Assembly (NCBI RefSeq): GCF_900163545.1
Contig: NZ_FUHW01000053.1
Coordinates: 1-63,615, forward strand
Origin: Arthrobacter rhombi
Lineage (GTDB): Bacteria > Actinomycetota > Actinomycetes > Actinomycetales > Micrococcaceae
DNA: 63,615 nt
Direction of reading: 5' to 3'
Part shown: positions 1-8,692 of the stretch, one piece after another
Layout: each line of letters begins with the position of its first letter
Position numbering within the stretch: the first letter of the stretch is position 1
The notes under the pieces: model-generated
What the model was told of the DNA's origin: nothing
Seen by the model: the letters and a program-made list of their open reading frames with translations, nothing else
Databases searched by the model: none
Made by a program: the position numbers and the translations under genes

Positions 1-1
1 T

Positions 2-76
2 GAAGGGTTGAAGGCCCGGGTGACCGCCCTGGCTACCGCCCACCCGCTCTACCCGGAGTTGGCCCCGCTCTGCTGA
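2..76 (+). CDS. glyA: Serine hydroxymethyltransferase, C-terminal end (partial)
   Basis: Only the last 24 codons are in the window, open at the left edge and closed by TGA. The visible end reads EGLKARVTALATAHPLYPEL followed by APLC, which resembles the C-terminal helix and 'HPLYP' tail of serine hydroxymethyltransferases. SHMT interconverts serine and glycine with tetrahydrofolate and supplies one-carbon units. The neighbour sdaA (serine deaminase) follows in the same direction; a glyA-sdaA arrangement is common in actinobacteria and supports the call. The fragment is too short for certainty. Confidence 0.6.
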   Translation, partial: EGLKARVTALATAHPLYPELAPLC

Positions 77-100
77 GTCGCCTCCAGCCCCTCGGGGCGT

Positions 101-135
101 CGTCGGGCCCGGGGCGAAAAACCCCGGGCCCGACG
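101..135 (+). terminator. Long GC hairpin between glyA and sdaA
   Basis: A perfect 14-bp inverted repeat (101-114 pairs with 122-135) has a 7-nt loop, CGAAAAA. No T-run follows the right arm on the + strand, so it is not a textbook intrinsic terminator. It could end glyA transcription, attenuate read-through into sdaA, or stabilise the glyA mRNA 3' end. Confidence 0.5.
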
Positions 136-172
136 CATGACAGCACCCACCTCGTGCAAAGGAATGAACACC

Positions 173-1582
173 ATGGCCATCAGCGTTTTCGACCTCTTCT
201 CGATCGGCATCGGCCCCTCGAGCTCCCATACCGTCGGTCCCATGCGGGCTGCGCAGCGTTTCGCTGCGGGGCTCGTGGAAGGCCAACTGGCTGAAGCCAC
301 CGCTGACCTACAGGTCGACGTCTACGGTTCCCTCGCCGCCACCGGCAAGGGCCATGGCACGTTCACCGCAGTCCTGCTGGGACTGGAGGGCTTCGAACCC
401 GATCGGATTCTGCCCGAGCAGGTCGAGGAACGCCTGGAGGACATCGCGGCATCGGGCACCCTGCGTCTGGCTGCCGAGCTCGGGGCCCGGAAGGACTTGT
501 CCTATTCGGTCGAGGACATGGTCCAGCGCCCGCTGACCATCCTGCCCCGCCACACCAATGGCATCCGCTTCCAGGCCCTGGATGCCTCCGGCGGTGTCCT
601 GTTGGATGAGACCTATTATTCGGTGGGCGGTGGATTCATCGTCCGTGATGGCGATGAGGAAGCCGCCGCGGCCGAACTCGACGAAGTCAATGAAGAGATC
701 CCCTACCCCTTCACCACCGCTGCTCGACTGCTCGAGCACTGCCACGCCAGCGAAATGGGCATCGCCGACGTCATGCTCGCCAACGAGCTGACCTACAGGT
801 CCCGCGAGGAGATCCGTGCCGGCCTGCTGCATATTTGGGAGGTGATGGAGCAGTGCAAGGATTCGGCCATCGCCCGCGAAGGACTGCTACCCGGCGGGCT
901 GAAGGTCCGCCGTCGTGCCCCCGACTGGCATGAGCGCCTGAGCAAGGAGGACAAGGACCGCGACCCGCGCTACTGGCAGGAATGGGTTAACCTCGTCGCC
1001 CTGGCCGTCAACGAGGAGAACGCCACCGGCGGCCGCGTGGTGACCGCCCCGACCAACGGGGCGGCAGGCATCATCCCCGCAGTCATGTTCTACGCCACGC
1101 ATTACCTGCCAGGCATCGACTACGCCACCGGTGAGGACAAGGAAGAGATCATCGTGCGCTTCCTCCTCGCCGCCGCCGCAGTGGGCGTGCTCTATAAGGA
1201 ACAGGCCTCCATTTCAGGTGCCGAGGTCGGCTGCCAGGGCGAGGTCGGTTCGGCCTCCTCCATGGCCGCCGCCGGACTCGCGGAGGTGCTCGGCGGTAGC
1301 CCCGCCCAGGTGGAGAACGCCGCCGAGATCGCCATGGAACACAACCTCGGGCTGACCTGCGACCCGATCGGCGGACTCGTACAGATCCCCTGCATCGAAC
1401 GCAATGCCATCGGCGCTTCCAAGGCCGTCAACGCAGCCAAGATGGCATTGATGGGCGATGGCGAACACCGGGTCTCCTTGGATGAAGTCATCGTGACCAT
1501 GCGCGAAACCGGTAAGGATATGAGCGATAAGTACAAGGAAACCGCCATGGGTGGCCTCGCAGTGAACGTGGTGGAGTGCTAG
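173..1582 (+). CDS. sdaA: L-serine ammonia-lyase, single-chain iron-sulfur type
   Basis: The enzyme deaminates L-serine to pyruvate and ammonia using a [4Fe-4S] cluster, in the cytoplasm. The 469-aa product starts [20 protein letters not shown], the classical N-terminus of the beta domain (about 1-160); the alpha domain fills about 190-465. Cluster-ligand cysteines are seen in [17 protein letters not shown] and QIPCIERNA. The length is typical of fused-domain actinobacterial enzymes. The start at 173 is chosen because AAGGA lies about 10 nt upstream; ATG at 164 would sit directly on that site. It lies downstream of glyA, which suggests linked control of serine breakdown and one-carbon supply. 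Its stop overlaps the next gene's GTG start. Confidence 0.95.
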   Translation: MAISVFDLFSIGIGPSSSHTVGPMRAAQRFAAGLVEGQLAEATADLQVDVYGSLAATGKGHGTFTAVLLGLEGFEPDRILPEQVEERLEDIAASGTLRLAAELGARKDLSYSVEDMVQRPLTILPRHTNGIRFQALDASGGVLLDETYYSVGGGFIVRDGDEEAAAAELDEVNEEIPYPFTTAARLLEHCHASEMGIADVMLANELTYRSREEIRAGLLHIWEVMEQCKDSAIAREGLLPGGLKVRRRAPDWHERLSKEDKDRDPRYWQEWVNLVALAVNEENATGGRVVTAPTNGAAGIIPAVMFYATHYLPGIDYATGEDKEEIIVRFLLAAAAVGVLYKEQASISGAEVGCQGEVGSASSMAAAGLAEVLGGSPAQVENAAEIAMEHNLGLTCDPIGGLVQIPCIERNAIGASKAVNAAKMALMGDGEHRVSLDEVIVTMRETGKDMSDKYKETAMGGLAVNVVEC

Positions 1583-2103
1583 GACCTTCCCCCGTGCTGC
1601 GCCGTCTCTCGGCAGCCGATGAGGAGCAGGCGCTGGTCGCCCACGGAGAAATGTCCCTCGAGGGGTTCGACTTCTTGCTGGACTACGACGCCGGAGAGGA
1701 CTTTGCCGGGTACCTTGCCGGATTGGAGGCGGGGGAGCGCGGCGAGGGTCTGGCGCCCGGACGGGTGCCCCACACCTTCCTCGTGGCCGAGGACGCTGGC
1801 CTGCTGCTGGGCCGGGTCTCGCTGCGGCACGAACTGACCCCGATGCTCGCTACCATCGGCGGCCATATCGGGTTTGGCGTCCGCCCCGGTTTCCGCGGCC
1901 GCGGTTACGCGGGAGTCCTGTTGGCCGCGGCACTGGGCCGGGCCGCTGAGTTGGGGATCGACCAGGTGCTGGTGACCTGTGACGAAACCAACCATGCCTC
2001 TGCCGCCGTCATCGAACGCGCTGGTGGCATCCACGAAGATACCGTTGAACTGCTTCCGGGCCACTCCAAACGCCGCTATTGGATCGCTACCGCTTTGGTG
2101 TAG
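1576..2103 (+). CDS. GNAT family N-acetyltransferase
   Basis: The 175-aa cytoplasmic protein has a GNAT fold. The acetyl-CoA pyrophosphate loop motif [10 protein letters not shown] is clear at about residues 96-105, followed by an alanine-rich helix and the late GNAT strand '[12 protein letters not shown]'. It starts with GTG at 1576, overlapping the last codons of sdaA, with GGTGGA just upstream, so translation is probably coupled to sdaA. The substrate cannot be read from sequence. Coupling to serine deaminase hints at an amino-acid or small-amine acceptor, but that is inference. Confidence 0.85.
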   Translation: MLGPSPVLRRLSAADEEQALVAHGEMSLEGFDFLLDYDAGEDFAGYLAGLEAGERGEGLAPGRVPHTFLVAEDAGLLLGRVSLRHELTPMLATIGGHIGFGVRPGFRGRGYAGVLLAAALGRAAELGIDQVLVTCDETNHASAAVIERAGGIHEDTVELLPGHSKRRYWIATALV

Positions 2104-2376
2104 CTCGCGGGTTCGGAATAGGGTGGGCCTTGGAGCCGTCGTGATCGGCGTGCTTCGCTGATCGACGCCTGCCGGGCTGATGGCCCGTGCCCGCGTATGG
2201 CTTGCCGAATCGGGAGGTGACCCGCAGATGGACGACGGACCAAGTCGAGAACCCGCGCCCGCCGCGGGTCCACACACCTCGCCGTCGTTCCTTGTGGTTC
2301 GTCGGTATTCCGCTGCGCCGCGCGCAGTCATCAGCTAGCGCCCCTCACGGGGCGCGTACCGGAGGGAACCCGGATT
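2104..2376 (+). promoter_or_regulatory. Structured leader region upstream of mgtE
   Basis: No gene is seen in these 273 bases. The region is rich in inverted repeats. ACCCGCG at 2251-2257 pairs with CGCGGGT at 2263-2269. GCGCCCC at 2338-2344 pairs with GGGGCGC at 2349-2355, only 5 nt before the mgtE ribosome binding site (GGAGG, 2361-2365). Further small stems occur around 2125-2190. Mg2+ transporters are often controlled through leaders, but I could not match the conserved M-box core (GUUAGGUGAGGCUCC). This is at most an unassigned cis-regulatory candidate. Confidence 0.35.
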
Positions 2377-3735
2377 ATGAACCCCGAAGACACCATCGAA
2401 ATCGATGACACCCTTGAGGCCCTGAAGCAGGCCCTCAATCGCGATGATCTAGCGGCAGCCGGTGGGCTGGTGGCCCGCCTGCCTATTTCGAAAACACTCG
2501 ACGAACTGGAACGGCTGAACGACCGCGACCGGGCGGTACTGTACCGGCTGCTCGACAAGGAGCGGGCCCTGGCCGTGTTTGAACGGCTGGACCCGACACT
2601 GCAATCCGAGCTCATCCAGGGCTTGCAAGACTCCGATGTCGCCGAGGTCTTCGACAACCTGAGCCCGGACGACCGGGTGGGCCTGCTCGACGAACTTCCC
2701 TCGGTGGTGGCCCGTCGACTTCTGCTGGGTCTGTCCAGCCGGGAGCGGGCCCTGACCGACGCCATCCTCGGATACGGGCAGGGATCGATCGGGCGCAGCA
2801 TGAGCCCCGAATTCATCAGCGCCCACCCCTGGACCACCGTGGATCAGGCGTTGGAAAAGGTCCGCAGGGGTCTGGACGACGCCGAGACCATCTACACCCT
2901 GCCCGTCACCGATGCCGGCCGGACCCTGGTGGGGATCATCAGCCTGCGTGACCTGCTGCGTGCCGATCCGCTGAAAACGGTCGGCGAGATCATGGTGGAT
3001 GCGGAATCCGTGCGGGCCACCGTGGACGAGGAAACCGCTGCCCGGCGCTGCGCCGACCTGCAGGTGCTGGCGCTGCCGGTGGTTGATACCGAAAACCGGC
3101 TACTGGGCATCCTGACCGTCGACGATGCGTTGCGGATCATTGAGGCCGCCGAATCCGAGGACGCGGCCCGCAGCGGTGGTACCGAGCCGTTGCGCCGGCC
3201 CTACCTCTCCACCCCGATCTGGGAGATCGTGAAATCCCGGGTGGTGTGGCTGCTGGTCCTGGCCGTTGGTGCCACGCTCACCGTCCGGGTCCTCCACGAA
3301 TTCGAGGCGACCCTGGCCGAAGTGGTTGTGCTGACGTCGTTCATCCCGCTGCTGATCGGCACCGGCGGCAACACCGGCAACCAGGCTGCCACCACGGTGA
3401 CTCGTGCTTTGGCTCTGGGGGATGTTCGTACCCGTGACATCCTGCGCGTTTTCGCGCGGGAAATCCGGGTGGGTGCCATGCTCGGTTTGCTGCTGGGGGC
3501 GCTGGGCTTCGTCATCGCGGCGTTGATCTACAGTCCCGATATTGGGTGGGTGATCGGTTTGACGCTAGGCGGGGTCTGCACGATGGCGGCAACGGTCGGC
3601 GGGATCATGCCCCTGCTGGGCAAGGCCATCAAGGCCGACCCTGCGGTGTTCTCCAACCCCTTCATTACCACTTTCGTGGACGCCGCCGGCCTGATCCTGT
3701 ACTTCCTGATCGCGAAGGCAGTGCTGGGTATCTAG
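2377..3735 (+). CDS. mgtE: Magnesium transporter MgtE
   Basis: A 452-aa inner-membrane Mg2+ channel. The domain order is standard: an N-terminal helical MgtE_N domain (about 30-130, 'ALAVFERLDPTLQSELIQGL'), two CBS domains (about 135-195 and 200-260) that sense cytosolic Mg2+, then about five transmembrane helices from residue 285. The pore signature PLLIGTGGNTGNQAATT is intact, with the Gly-Asn and Gln residues of the family. Full length for MgtE. The start has GGAGG with 11-nt spacing. No clear terminator follows. Confidence 0.96.
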   Translation: MNPEDTIEIDDTLEALKQALNRDDLAAAGGLVARLPISKTLDELERLNDRDRAVLYRLLDKERALAVFERLDPTLQSELIQGLQDSDVAEVFDNLSPDDRVGLLDELPSVVARRLLLGLSSRERALTDAILGYGQGSIGRSMSPEFISAHPWTTVDQALEKVRRGLDDAETIYTLPVTDAGRTLVGIISLRDLLRADPLKTVGEIMVDAESVRATVDEETAARRCADLQVLALPVVDTENRLLGILTVDDALRIIEAAESEDAARSGGTEPLRRPYLSTPIWEIVKSRVVWLLVLAVGATLTVRVLHEFEATLAEVVVLTSFIPLLIGTGGNTGNQAATTVTRALALGDVRTRDILRVFAREIRVGAMLGLLLGALGFVIAALIYSPDIGWVIGLTLGGVCTMAATVGGIMPLLGKAIKADPAVFSNPFITTFVDAAGLILYFLIAKAVLGI

Positions 3736-3859
3736 GGGTGCGCTGAGGGCTGTCCATGCGAAAAAACGGGCTCTGTTCGCCGCGTCTCGGCGATGCTACG
3801 GTGGGCTCACGGACCCAGTAGTCACGCGGCGAAGGCGTCGCGTGGGAAGGAGTTTCCCC

Positions 3860-4999
3860 ATGGCAAATAGGGCAGGTTCCAGCGGAATTGATGCCACGTT
3901 ATTTCGACAAGAAGGTCCGTGGTGCACGGCCTTCGTAGACGCCTCGCTCGGCACGACGGCAGCCCATGAAGCTGCCGATGCCCTGCCCGATACAGTTGCC
4001 CAACTTTTGAAAAGCCAACAGGCCAGCGCCCCCGACATAGAAGCGATGCGTTCGGCACTGCGCCCGGCCGAAGGCAGGCCTGCCCCGGTCTCACGTTTCG
4101 TTGCCGTCTGCGACGGACAGGTCGTCCTCGACGAGCTGGTCCAAGGCGTGAAGACCGAAGCGCCGCAGGTTGACTGCAGCGAGTTCCCCAACCTCGTCCC
4201 GCTGGCACGCGCCCACGGCGGACAGTTCCCCTATCTGGTCGCCGAAGTCGGCCGCGATGGGGGAGAAGTGCGGCTGCGCCATTCGGCAGTTGCCGGTGTC
4301 GCCGAGGAATACCGGATTGCCGGGGATCGCGACGAAGCCCATCACGCCCGCCGGGTCCCCGGCAGGTACGAAGAATCGAAGAACCAACACCAGACGGCGG
4401 AGATTTGGCGTCGGAACGCCGATGAGATCGCCCGGCTGATCGACGAGATAGCCCGAGACACCCGGGCCCGGCTCGTGGTCCTCTCCGGGGATACGAAGGC
4501 CAGGGAGCTGGTCTTGTCCCAACTTGCCGAGCCGACACGGGCCCTGGCGGTGACCCTTGATCAGCACACCCGGACCGGGGGCGCCGATTCCTCTGCCGTG
4601 GAGAAGGATATCGAAGCCCACGTTGCCGCACTGTTGGCCGAGGATATTCGCGAACTTTCCGAACGCATCACCAACCAGGCCAACGCCACCCAGCCCGGGG
4701 CGGTACTCGGTTTCGCAGAGGTCGTCTGGGCCTTGCAACAGGGGCAAGCCGCCACGGTCGTCGTCGCCGAATTCCAAGACGACCATTCCCTGCTGGCGCT
4801 CGAAGCGGAGCCGTGGCTCGCCTCCGAAGGGGCCGATATCGAAGGTTCCGATGCGCTGGGTTCATGGCCAGCGCCCGAGGTCCTGCTGCGTGCGGTAGCC
4901 ATGACCGATGCCTCGATCCGCTATGTCCCGGCCGGCGTGCTTCCCAACGGGGCAGGTATCGCCGCCCTGTTGCGCTGGCCCAAGGCCGAAGCAGCCTGA
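3860..4999 (+). CDS. Vms1/Rv2629-like eRF1-fold protein
   Basis: A 379-aa cytoplasmic protein resembling the actinobacterial Rv2629 family, which has been related to eukaryotic Vms1/ANKZF1 and archaeal/eukaryotic release factor eRF1 folds. The visible landmarks are an N-terminal beta-rich domain, a central run of about 40 charged residues with 'IARLIDEIARDTRARLVVLS', and the C-terminal segment 'VLLRAVAMTDASIRYVPAG', typical of the eL30/eRF1 domain-3-like end. ATG 3860 is preferred over upstream codons because GGAAGGAG lies 8-9 nt before it. Family knowledge suggests ribosome-associated peptidyl-tRNA hydrolysis or hibernation; that role here is inference. It ends at a strong bidirectional terminator. 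Confidence 0.65.
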   Translation: MANRAGSSGIDATLFRQEGPWCTAFVDASLGTTAAHEAADALPDTVAQLLKSQQASAPDIEAMRSALRPAEGRPAPVSRFVAVCDGQVVLDELVQGVKTEAPQVDCSEFPNLVPLARAHGGQFPYLVAEVGRDGGEVRLRHSAVAGVAEEYRIAGDRDEAHHARRVPGRYEESKNQHQTAEIWRRNADEIARLIDEIARDTRARLVVLSGDTKARELVLSQLAEPTRALAVTLDQHTRTGGADSSAVEKDIEAHVAALLAEDIRELSERITNQANATQPGAVLGFAEVVWALQQGQAATVVVAEFQDDHSLLALEAEPWLASEGADIEGSDALGSWPAPEVLLRAVAMTDASIRYVPAGVLPNGAGIAALLRWPKAEAA

Positions 5000-5009
5000 A
5001 CCGAAGCGG

Positions 5010-5058
5010 AAAAAAGATCCGCAGTGGAAGCCTGGGGCTTCGGCTGCGGATCTTTTTT
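5010..5058. terminator. Bidirectional intrinsic terminator
   Basis: AAAAAAGATCCGCAG (5010-5024) is the perfect reverse complement of the segment at 5044-5058, giving a 15-bp stem with an A-run on one side and a T-run on the other. It lies between two convergent genes and should serve both strands. Confidence 0.92.
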
Positions 5059-5072
5059 GCGGTCCCCGACGG

Positions 5073-6023
5073 CTAGTTCTTCAGGGCCTTCTGGATGGCG
5101 TCGATATTCGAGCTCATCCATCCGAGATAGTCGGTGTCCTGGGGGAGGGTCTCGCTGAACTCGACCACGGGAACTCCCGCCTTCTCGGCCTGGGAGCGGA
5201 CGCTCTGGGTTTGCGGGCTACTGGTCTGGGGGTTGTAGGCCAGCAGGGCGATGTCTCCCGAAGAGAGTTTCTTGTCCAAGGCGTTGAGGATCAGCGGGGA
5301 AACGTCGTTGCCCTCCTCGATGGCGCCGCTGAAGCCTGCGGGAGTCCCATCCGAGAGGCCGGCTTGCTCCAGCAGGTAGAAGGGCACCGGTTCGGTCATG
5401 GCGTACTGGTGACCTTTTGCCTCGGTGGATAGTTTCCCGAGACGTTGGTCCAAGGTGTCGATCTTCGTGTCGAACTCCTGGGCATTGGCGGTGAAGGTTT
5501 CTGCCTCTTCCGGTTTCAGCTCGCCCAGCCGATCGGCGACTTCCATGGCTACGGCAGAGGCGGTCGGGAGGTCGTACCAGACGTGTTCGTTGAAGCTGGA
5601 GTGGTCATGTCCGTCGTGATCCTTTGGGTCGGCCTCCGCTTCCGTGTCGTGTTCTGCTGCGTGGGCCGTCTCTGAATAGTCGACGGCGGTGACGATCTGC
5701 TCATCCTTGATTCCCAGATCTTTGGTCAGCGGATCGATGAAGGCGTCGTAGCCGCCACCGTTTTCCACGACGAGGTCCGCGTGGGAGAGGGTGAGCTTGT
5801 CCTGAGGCGTTGCCTCATAGGAGTGCGGGTCCTGGGAGGGCTTGTTGATGATCGAATCGACCTGCACCGCATCGCCAGCGACCTGGCTGACGATGTCTGC
5901 GTAGGCGCTCGTGGAAGTGACCACTGTCAAGGTTTCAGTATCATCGCCGGTAGCCGTGCCCGAGCAGGCTGACAGTCCTAGTCCGATTAGGAGGACGGGG
6001 GCGACGGCAAAGCGCAAATGCAT
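5073..6023 (-). CDS. Zinc/manganese ABC transporter substrate-binding lipoprotein (ZnuA-like)
   Basis: A 316-aa extracytoplasmic solute-binding protein of cluster A-I (ZnuA/MntC). The lipoprotein signal peptide ends in the lipobox LSAC. A His/Asp-rich loop (HDGHDHSSFNEHVWYDLP) precedes the ligand histidine, which favours zinc. The other expected ligand positions are visible in 'SQDPHSYEATP', 'GHQYAMTEPVPFYLLEQAGL' and 'LLAYNPQTSSPQT'. ATG 6023 is preferred to the upstream GTG because AAAGG sits about 9 nt before it and the protein then begins directly with the signal peptide. A Zur-like box lies about 50 bp upstream. No permease or ATPase gene is adjacent, so it is an orphan binding protein. 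Confidence 0.88.
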   Translation of the reverse strand: MHLRFAVAPVLLIGLGLSACSGTATGDDTETLTVVTSTSAYADIVSQVAGDAVQVDSIINKPSQDPHSYEATPQDKLTLSHADLVVENGGGYDAFIDPLTKDLGIKDEQIVTAVDYSETAHAAEHDTEAEADPKDHDGHDHSSFNEHVWYDLPTASAVAMEVADRLGELKPEEAETFTANAQEFDTKIDTLDQRLGKLSTEAKGHQYAMTEPVPFYLLEQAGLSDGTPAGFSGAIEEGNDVSPLILNALDKKLSSGDIALLAYNPQTSSPQTQSVRSQAEKAGVPVVEFSETLPQDTDYLGWMSSNIDAIQKALKN

Positions 6024-6072
6024 GGGCGACCTTTCAGGGGAGCTGATGGAAACCCTCACAGCTTATACTAAA

Positions 6073-6087
6073 TGAGAATCGTTTGCA
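6073..6087. promoter_or_regulatory. Zur-like operator
   Basis: TGAGAATCGTTTGCA matches the actinobacterial Zur palindrome TGAAAATCATTTTCA at 12 of 15 positions. It sits about 50 bp upstream of the ZnuA-like gene start on the minus strand, inside a locally AT-rich stretch (TTATACTAAATGAG). The site and its location fit zinc repression of the binding protein. Confidence 0.65.
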
Positions 6088-6211
6088 TCTCGCGATCGAG
6101 TCGACCGACGGCTGTATCCGTGAGGGCATGCGGGAGCGGCGGATCTACCTGTTCGTAGGCCTATCCGCCCGTTTTTAGTGAGACTGGACTCGGAGTCCCC
6201 GGCGCGCGGCA

Positions 6212-7243
6212 TCACTGGGGACGATTGATCGCATCGCCCTCACAGGACAGGCCGGCGCCGGCGTGGATCGGTAGCACCTCGAGCCCTGGCGTCCGTTCGA
6301 GCTCGCGGATGAGCCCCGCCGTTCCCGCGATGAGCGTCGAATCGAAATCGATTTCGGTGGCCAGGACCCACGAGTGATCGTCGGGCCACAAGATACTGGG
6401 CGACTGCGCCCCCATGTATTCATCCACCCACGGTGCGTGGGTGGGCCATGCAGCATCCGCGAAGTCATCCGCGCCCGCCTCGAACAGGATGTAGCTCCGT
6501 CCCGTGTCGCCATGTAATTCGAACGGCTTGCCGGTGGCGATCTCACGGGCAAGTAGCCCGGATCCTGGTTTTGGCTGGCGCCGCGGAAGAGCTTCCTTCA
6601 ACGACCTCATCCTCGCCATCCAGTGTCGCGCGGCCTTCGCCAGTCGAACGCGAAGCGATTGCTCGGCAAGGGGTAAGGGCGCCTCGTCGGTGTAGCGGAC
6701 GGGCATCCCTTCATGCTCCTCGACCATATAGTGGCCAACTCCGGCCGAACTCACCAGGCCGCCCCATCCCTCCCAGATGGCGGCGATACCGGAATCCGGA
6801 GTCGATGTGTGGCGTGCAAGCACCTGGGCTGCTGCCGCGAGGGAGTCGACGTCAAGGCATCCCTCGAACGAGTCACCATAGCGCCAGCCGTCTGCGGCGA
6901 TGGCGCCACCAGCATGGCCGTATTCCCGCCGCAAAAGACTCGCGTATTGCGCCTCTGCGTGCATGGTGGTCTTGAACGAGGACGCAGCGTCCGCCCACGT
7001 GGCGCGCTCTGTTTCGAGCGACGCCCCAATATCCTGGACACCCTCGAAGAATGCACTCTCATCGAGGCCCAGCCAGGTCTTCGTCTCGCGCGGGCGGTCA
7101 CGTTCGACGGGATGGAAAACGCGCGCGTAGGCCTCGAAACCGCGGGGCACCACAGACAGGAGGCTGCCGAACGACTCGGCTTCCATTGTGCGAAGCCACT
7201 CGCCCCGCGCGAGGTCGGGCTCCCACTCGAATCTTTCTGACAT
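6212..7243 (-). CDS. Uncharacterised protein, 343 aa
   Basis: I do not recognise a named family. The protein is soluble: no signal peptide or membrane segment. It is Trp- and Glu-rich at the N-terminus (SERFEWEPDLARGEWLRTME), has a WGGLV/IWEGWGG segment in the middle, and ends with an acidic alpha/beta-like region containing 'SILWPDDHSWVLATEIDFD'. ATG 7243 is chosen over a 56-codon upstream extension because the extension is low-complexity and GAGGGA lies about 10 nt before this ATG. It is transcribed away from the neighbouring acetyltransferase. Coding bias is clear and the frame is long, so it is probably a real gene. Confidence 0.7.
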   Translation of the reverse strand: MSERFEWEPDLARGEWLRTMEAESFGSLLSVVPRGFEAYARVFHPVERDRPRETKTWLGLDESAFFEGVQDIGASLETERATWADAASSFKTTMHAEAQYASLLRREYGHAGGAIAADGWRYGDSFEGCLDVDSLAAAAQVLARHTSTPDSGIAAIWEGWGGLVSSAGVGHYMVEEHEGMPVRYTDEAPLPLAEQSLRVRLAKAARHWMARMRSLKEALPRRQPKPGSGLLAREIATGKPFELHGDTGRSYILFEAGADDFADAAWPTHAPWVDEYMGAQSPSILWPDDHSWVLATEIDFDSTLIAGTAGLIRELERTPGLEVLPIHAGAGLSCEGDAINRPQ

Positions 7244-7401
7244 GCGCCAATTGTCCCTCACGCTCGCGGGTAACTGTTTGGTTTGTGAGGATCGCCTTCC
7301 CAGAGTTTCCGGGGGTCTGCACGGAGGTAGGCTCCCGTTTGGGAAACCTTTACCGGACACTTCTTGCCTCATAAACGGGCTCGATTCGGACGGTAATTGT
7401 G

Positions 7402-7407
7402 TAGAGT
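7402..7407 (+). promoter_or_regulatory. -10 hexamer of a leaderless promoter
   Basis: TAGAGT ends exactly 6 nt before the ATG at 7414 and no Shine-Dalgarno sequence is present, so the transcript should begin at or next to the start codon. Confidence 0.55.
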
Positions 7408-7413
7408 GCACGG

Positions 7414-7869
7414 ATGCTCATCGTCCGCCAGTCACTCCCGACAGATACGTCAGATCTCATCAAGATGCGTACTGAATGGGTAGCGGAGCAGACAATCGAG
7501 CCGATCGAGGATCCGGATTTTGCGAGCGACTACCTCAGCTGGGAGGCGAACAACCCCCGCACGATGTTCGTTGCAGACCTAGACGGGAAACTGATCGGAA
7601 TGCTGAATTTGATGGTGTTCGAACGGATGCCGAAGCCCGGAAAGAAATCATCGTGCTGGGTTTATCTCGGAAATGCTTTTGTTGCTGAGGACTACCGCAA
7701 CGGAGGAGTTGGCGGCCGTCTCATGGAAGCCGCGATCCAGTTCTCACAGGGCATCAACGCGGCCCGTATCGTCCTGTCACCTTCAGACGAATCACAGACC
7801 TTCTATGCCAGGCATGGATTTGAGCCTGCAGAAGAACTGCTCGTAAAGAGGTTTGAGTACGAACGGTAG
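7414..7869 (+). CDS. GNAT family N-acetyltransferase
   Basis: A 151-aa GNAT protein. The acetyl-CoA-binding motif is seen as 'EDYRNGGVGGRLMEAAIQ' (R/Q-x-x-G-x-G/A type), preceded by the beta-strand 'SSCWVYLGNAFVAE' and followed by the terminal 'FYARHGFEPAEE' strand-helix that closes the fold. GC content and codon use are lower than in the flanking housekeeping genes, suggesting an accessory gene. Translation is probably leaderless. The acceptor substrate is unknown. Confidence 0.85.
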   Translation: MLIVRQSLPTDTSDLIKMRTEWVAEQTIEPIEDPDFASDYLSWEANNPRTMFVADLDGKLIGMLNLMVFERMPKPGKKSSCWVYLGNAFVAEDYRNGGVGGRLMEAAIQFSQGINAARIVLSPSDESQTFYARHGFEPAEELLVKRFEYER

Positions 7870-7990
7870 AAATCATGTCCTGTGAAGACCTCTCAGGAGA
7901 TGCTTCTGATAGGGAATCTTCAACGGGACGTCAACGCCGTGAAGGCGGGATCGTAACGTTGGACGGTACCCTCATGCCGCGCCCTTTGGA

Positions 7991-8680
7991 TCAAAGTGTC
8001 TTTGCCACTTCATCGATGATGGCAGCTACATCCTCGGACCTGGCGGCGTAAAAGTTGTGCGCCGCCGCAGCGATTTCGATGGGCTCGCAACGCAATCGCT
8101 GCCTTGCGACCCGCCGCATCCACGTTGTGGACAACGTGCGGTCTCCGGTGGGCAGCACGTAAGTGGAGGAAATACGTGCCGGATCCTCGGGCGGGGTCTC
8201 AGCATAGACAGCAGATAAGTCGCAAGGCGCGATGGTCAGCAGGGCTTCCTTCAAGGTGGCAAGGTTCGCATCATGGAACAGGAAGTACGCGGCCAAGACT
8301 GGGTCGCTGGTCGGGTCAATACCCACCCATTCGGTGTTGAAAACATCCAGTGGGCTTTGCTTGATTTCGGCGAGCAGGCTGCGTCTTCCGACATAGTCGG
8401 CGACCGCAGCCGCTAACCACACTTGGTGGTTTGCATCCAGCTCGCGGGCCAACGCTGGCATCAGGAGTCCTGCCGCCGAGTGCGCCGCGATAAGCGGATG
8501 GTCGAAGCCGGCAGGAATCTGTGCCGCGAGTAGCCGGGCATACTCTTCGGCGGTAGTAGCCGCCCCACTGGGCACATCCACGGCGACGGTCCGATGACCT
8601 CGATGTTCGAGCGAGGTGATCAGACGGCGAAAGCCCGCCGCAGACTGTGTCGTTCCGTGCACAAGGACAACGTTGGCCAT
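7991..8680 (-). CDS. Alpha/beta hydrolase
   Basis: A 229-aa alpha/beta hydrolase-fold enzyme, without signal peptide. The oxyanion-hole motif VLVHGTTQSA lies near residue 8. The nucleophile elbow is AHSAAG with Ser68. The likely acid lies in the 'LPTGDRTLS' region, and the catalytic histidine in 'AAAAHNFYAARSEDVA'. It resembles the small esterase/MhpC-like hydrolases that are widespread in actinobacteria; substrate unknown. No Shine-Dalgarno is seen; TAACAT lies 6 nt before the ATG, so translation is probably leaderless. Confidence 0.85.
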   Translation of the reverse strand: MANVVLVHGTTQSAAGFRRLITSLEHRGHRTVAVDVPSGAATTAEEYARLLAAQIPAGFDHPLIAAHSAAGLLMPALARELDANHQVWLAAAVADYVGRRSLLAEIKQSPLDVFNTEWVGIDPTSDPVLAAYFLFHDANLATLKEALLTIAPCDLSAVYAETPPEDPARISSTYVLPTGDRTLSTTWMRRVARQRLRCEPIEIAAAAHNFYAARSEDVAAIIDEVAKTL

Positions 8681-8686
8681 GCCGCG

Positions 8687-8692
8687 ATGTTA
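8687..8692 (-). promoter_or_regulatory. -10 hexamer of a leaderless promoter
   Basis: On the minus strand TAACAT ends 6 nt before the hydrolase ATG (8680), with no ribosome binding site between them. Confidence 0.5.

Noticed and set aside
101..135. Canonical intrinsic terminator after glyA
   Set aside because: The hairpin is strong, but the A-run is in the loop and no T-run follows; kept only as a hairpin with lower confidence.
1579..2331. Long minus-strand frame opposite the acetyltransferase
   Set aside because: High-GC DNA gives long antisense frames; the plus-strand product has a clear GNAT motif while this one has none.
2104..2376. M-box (ykoK) Mg2+ riboswitch before mgtE
   Set aside because: The conserved core sequences could not be found; only generic hairpins are visible.
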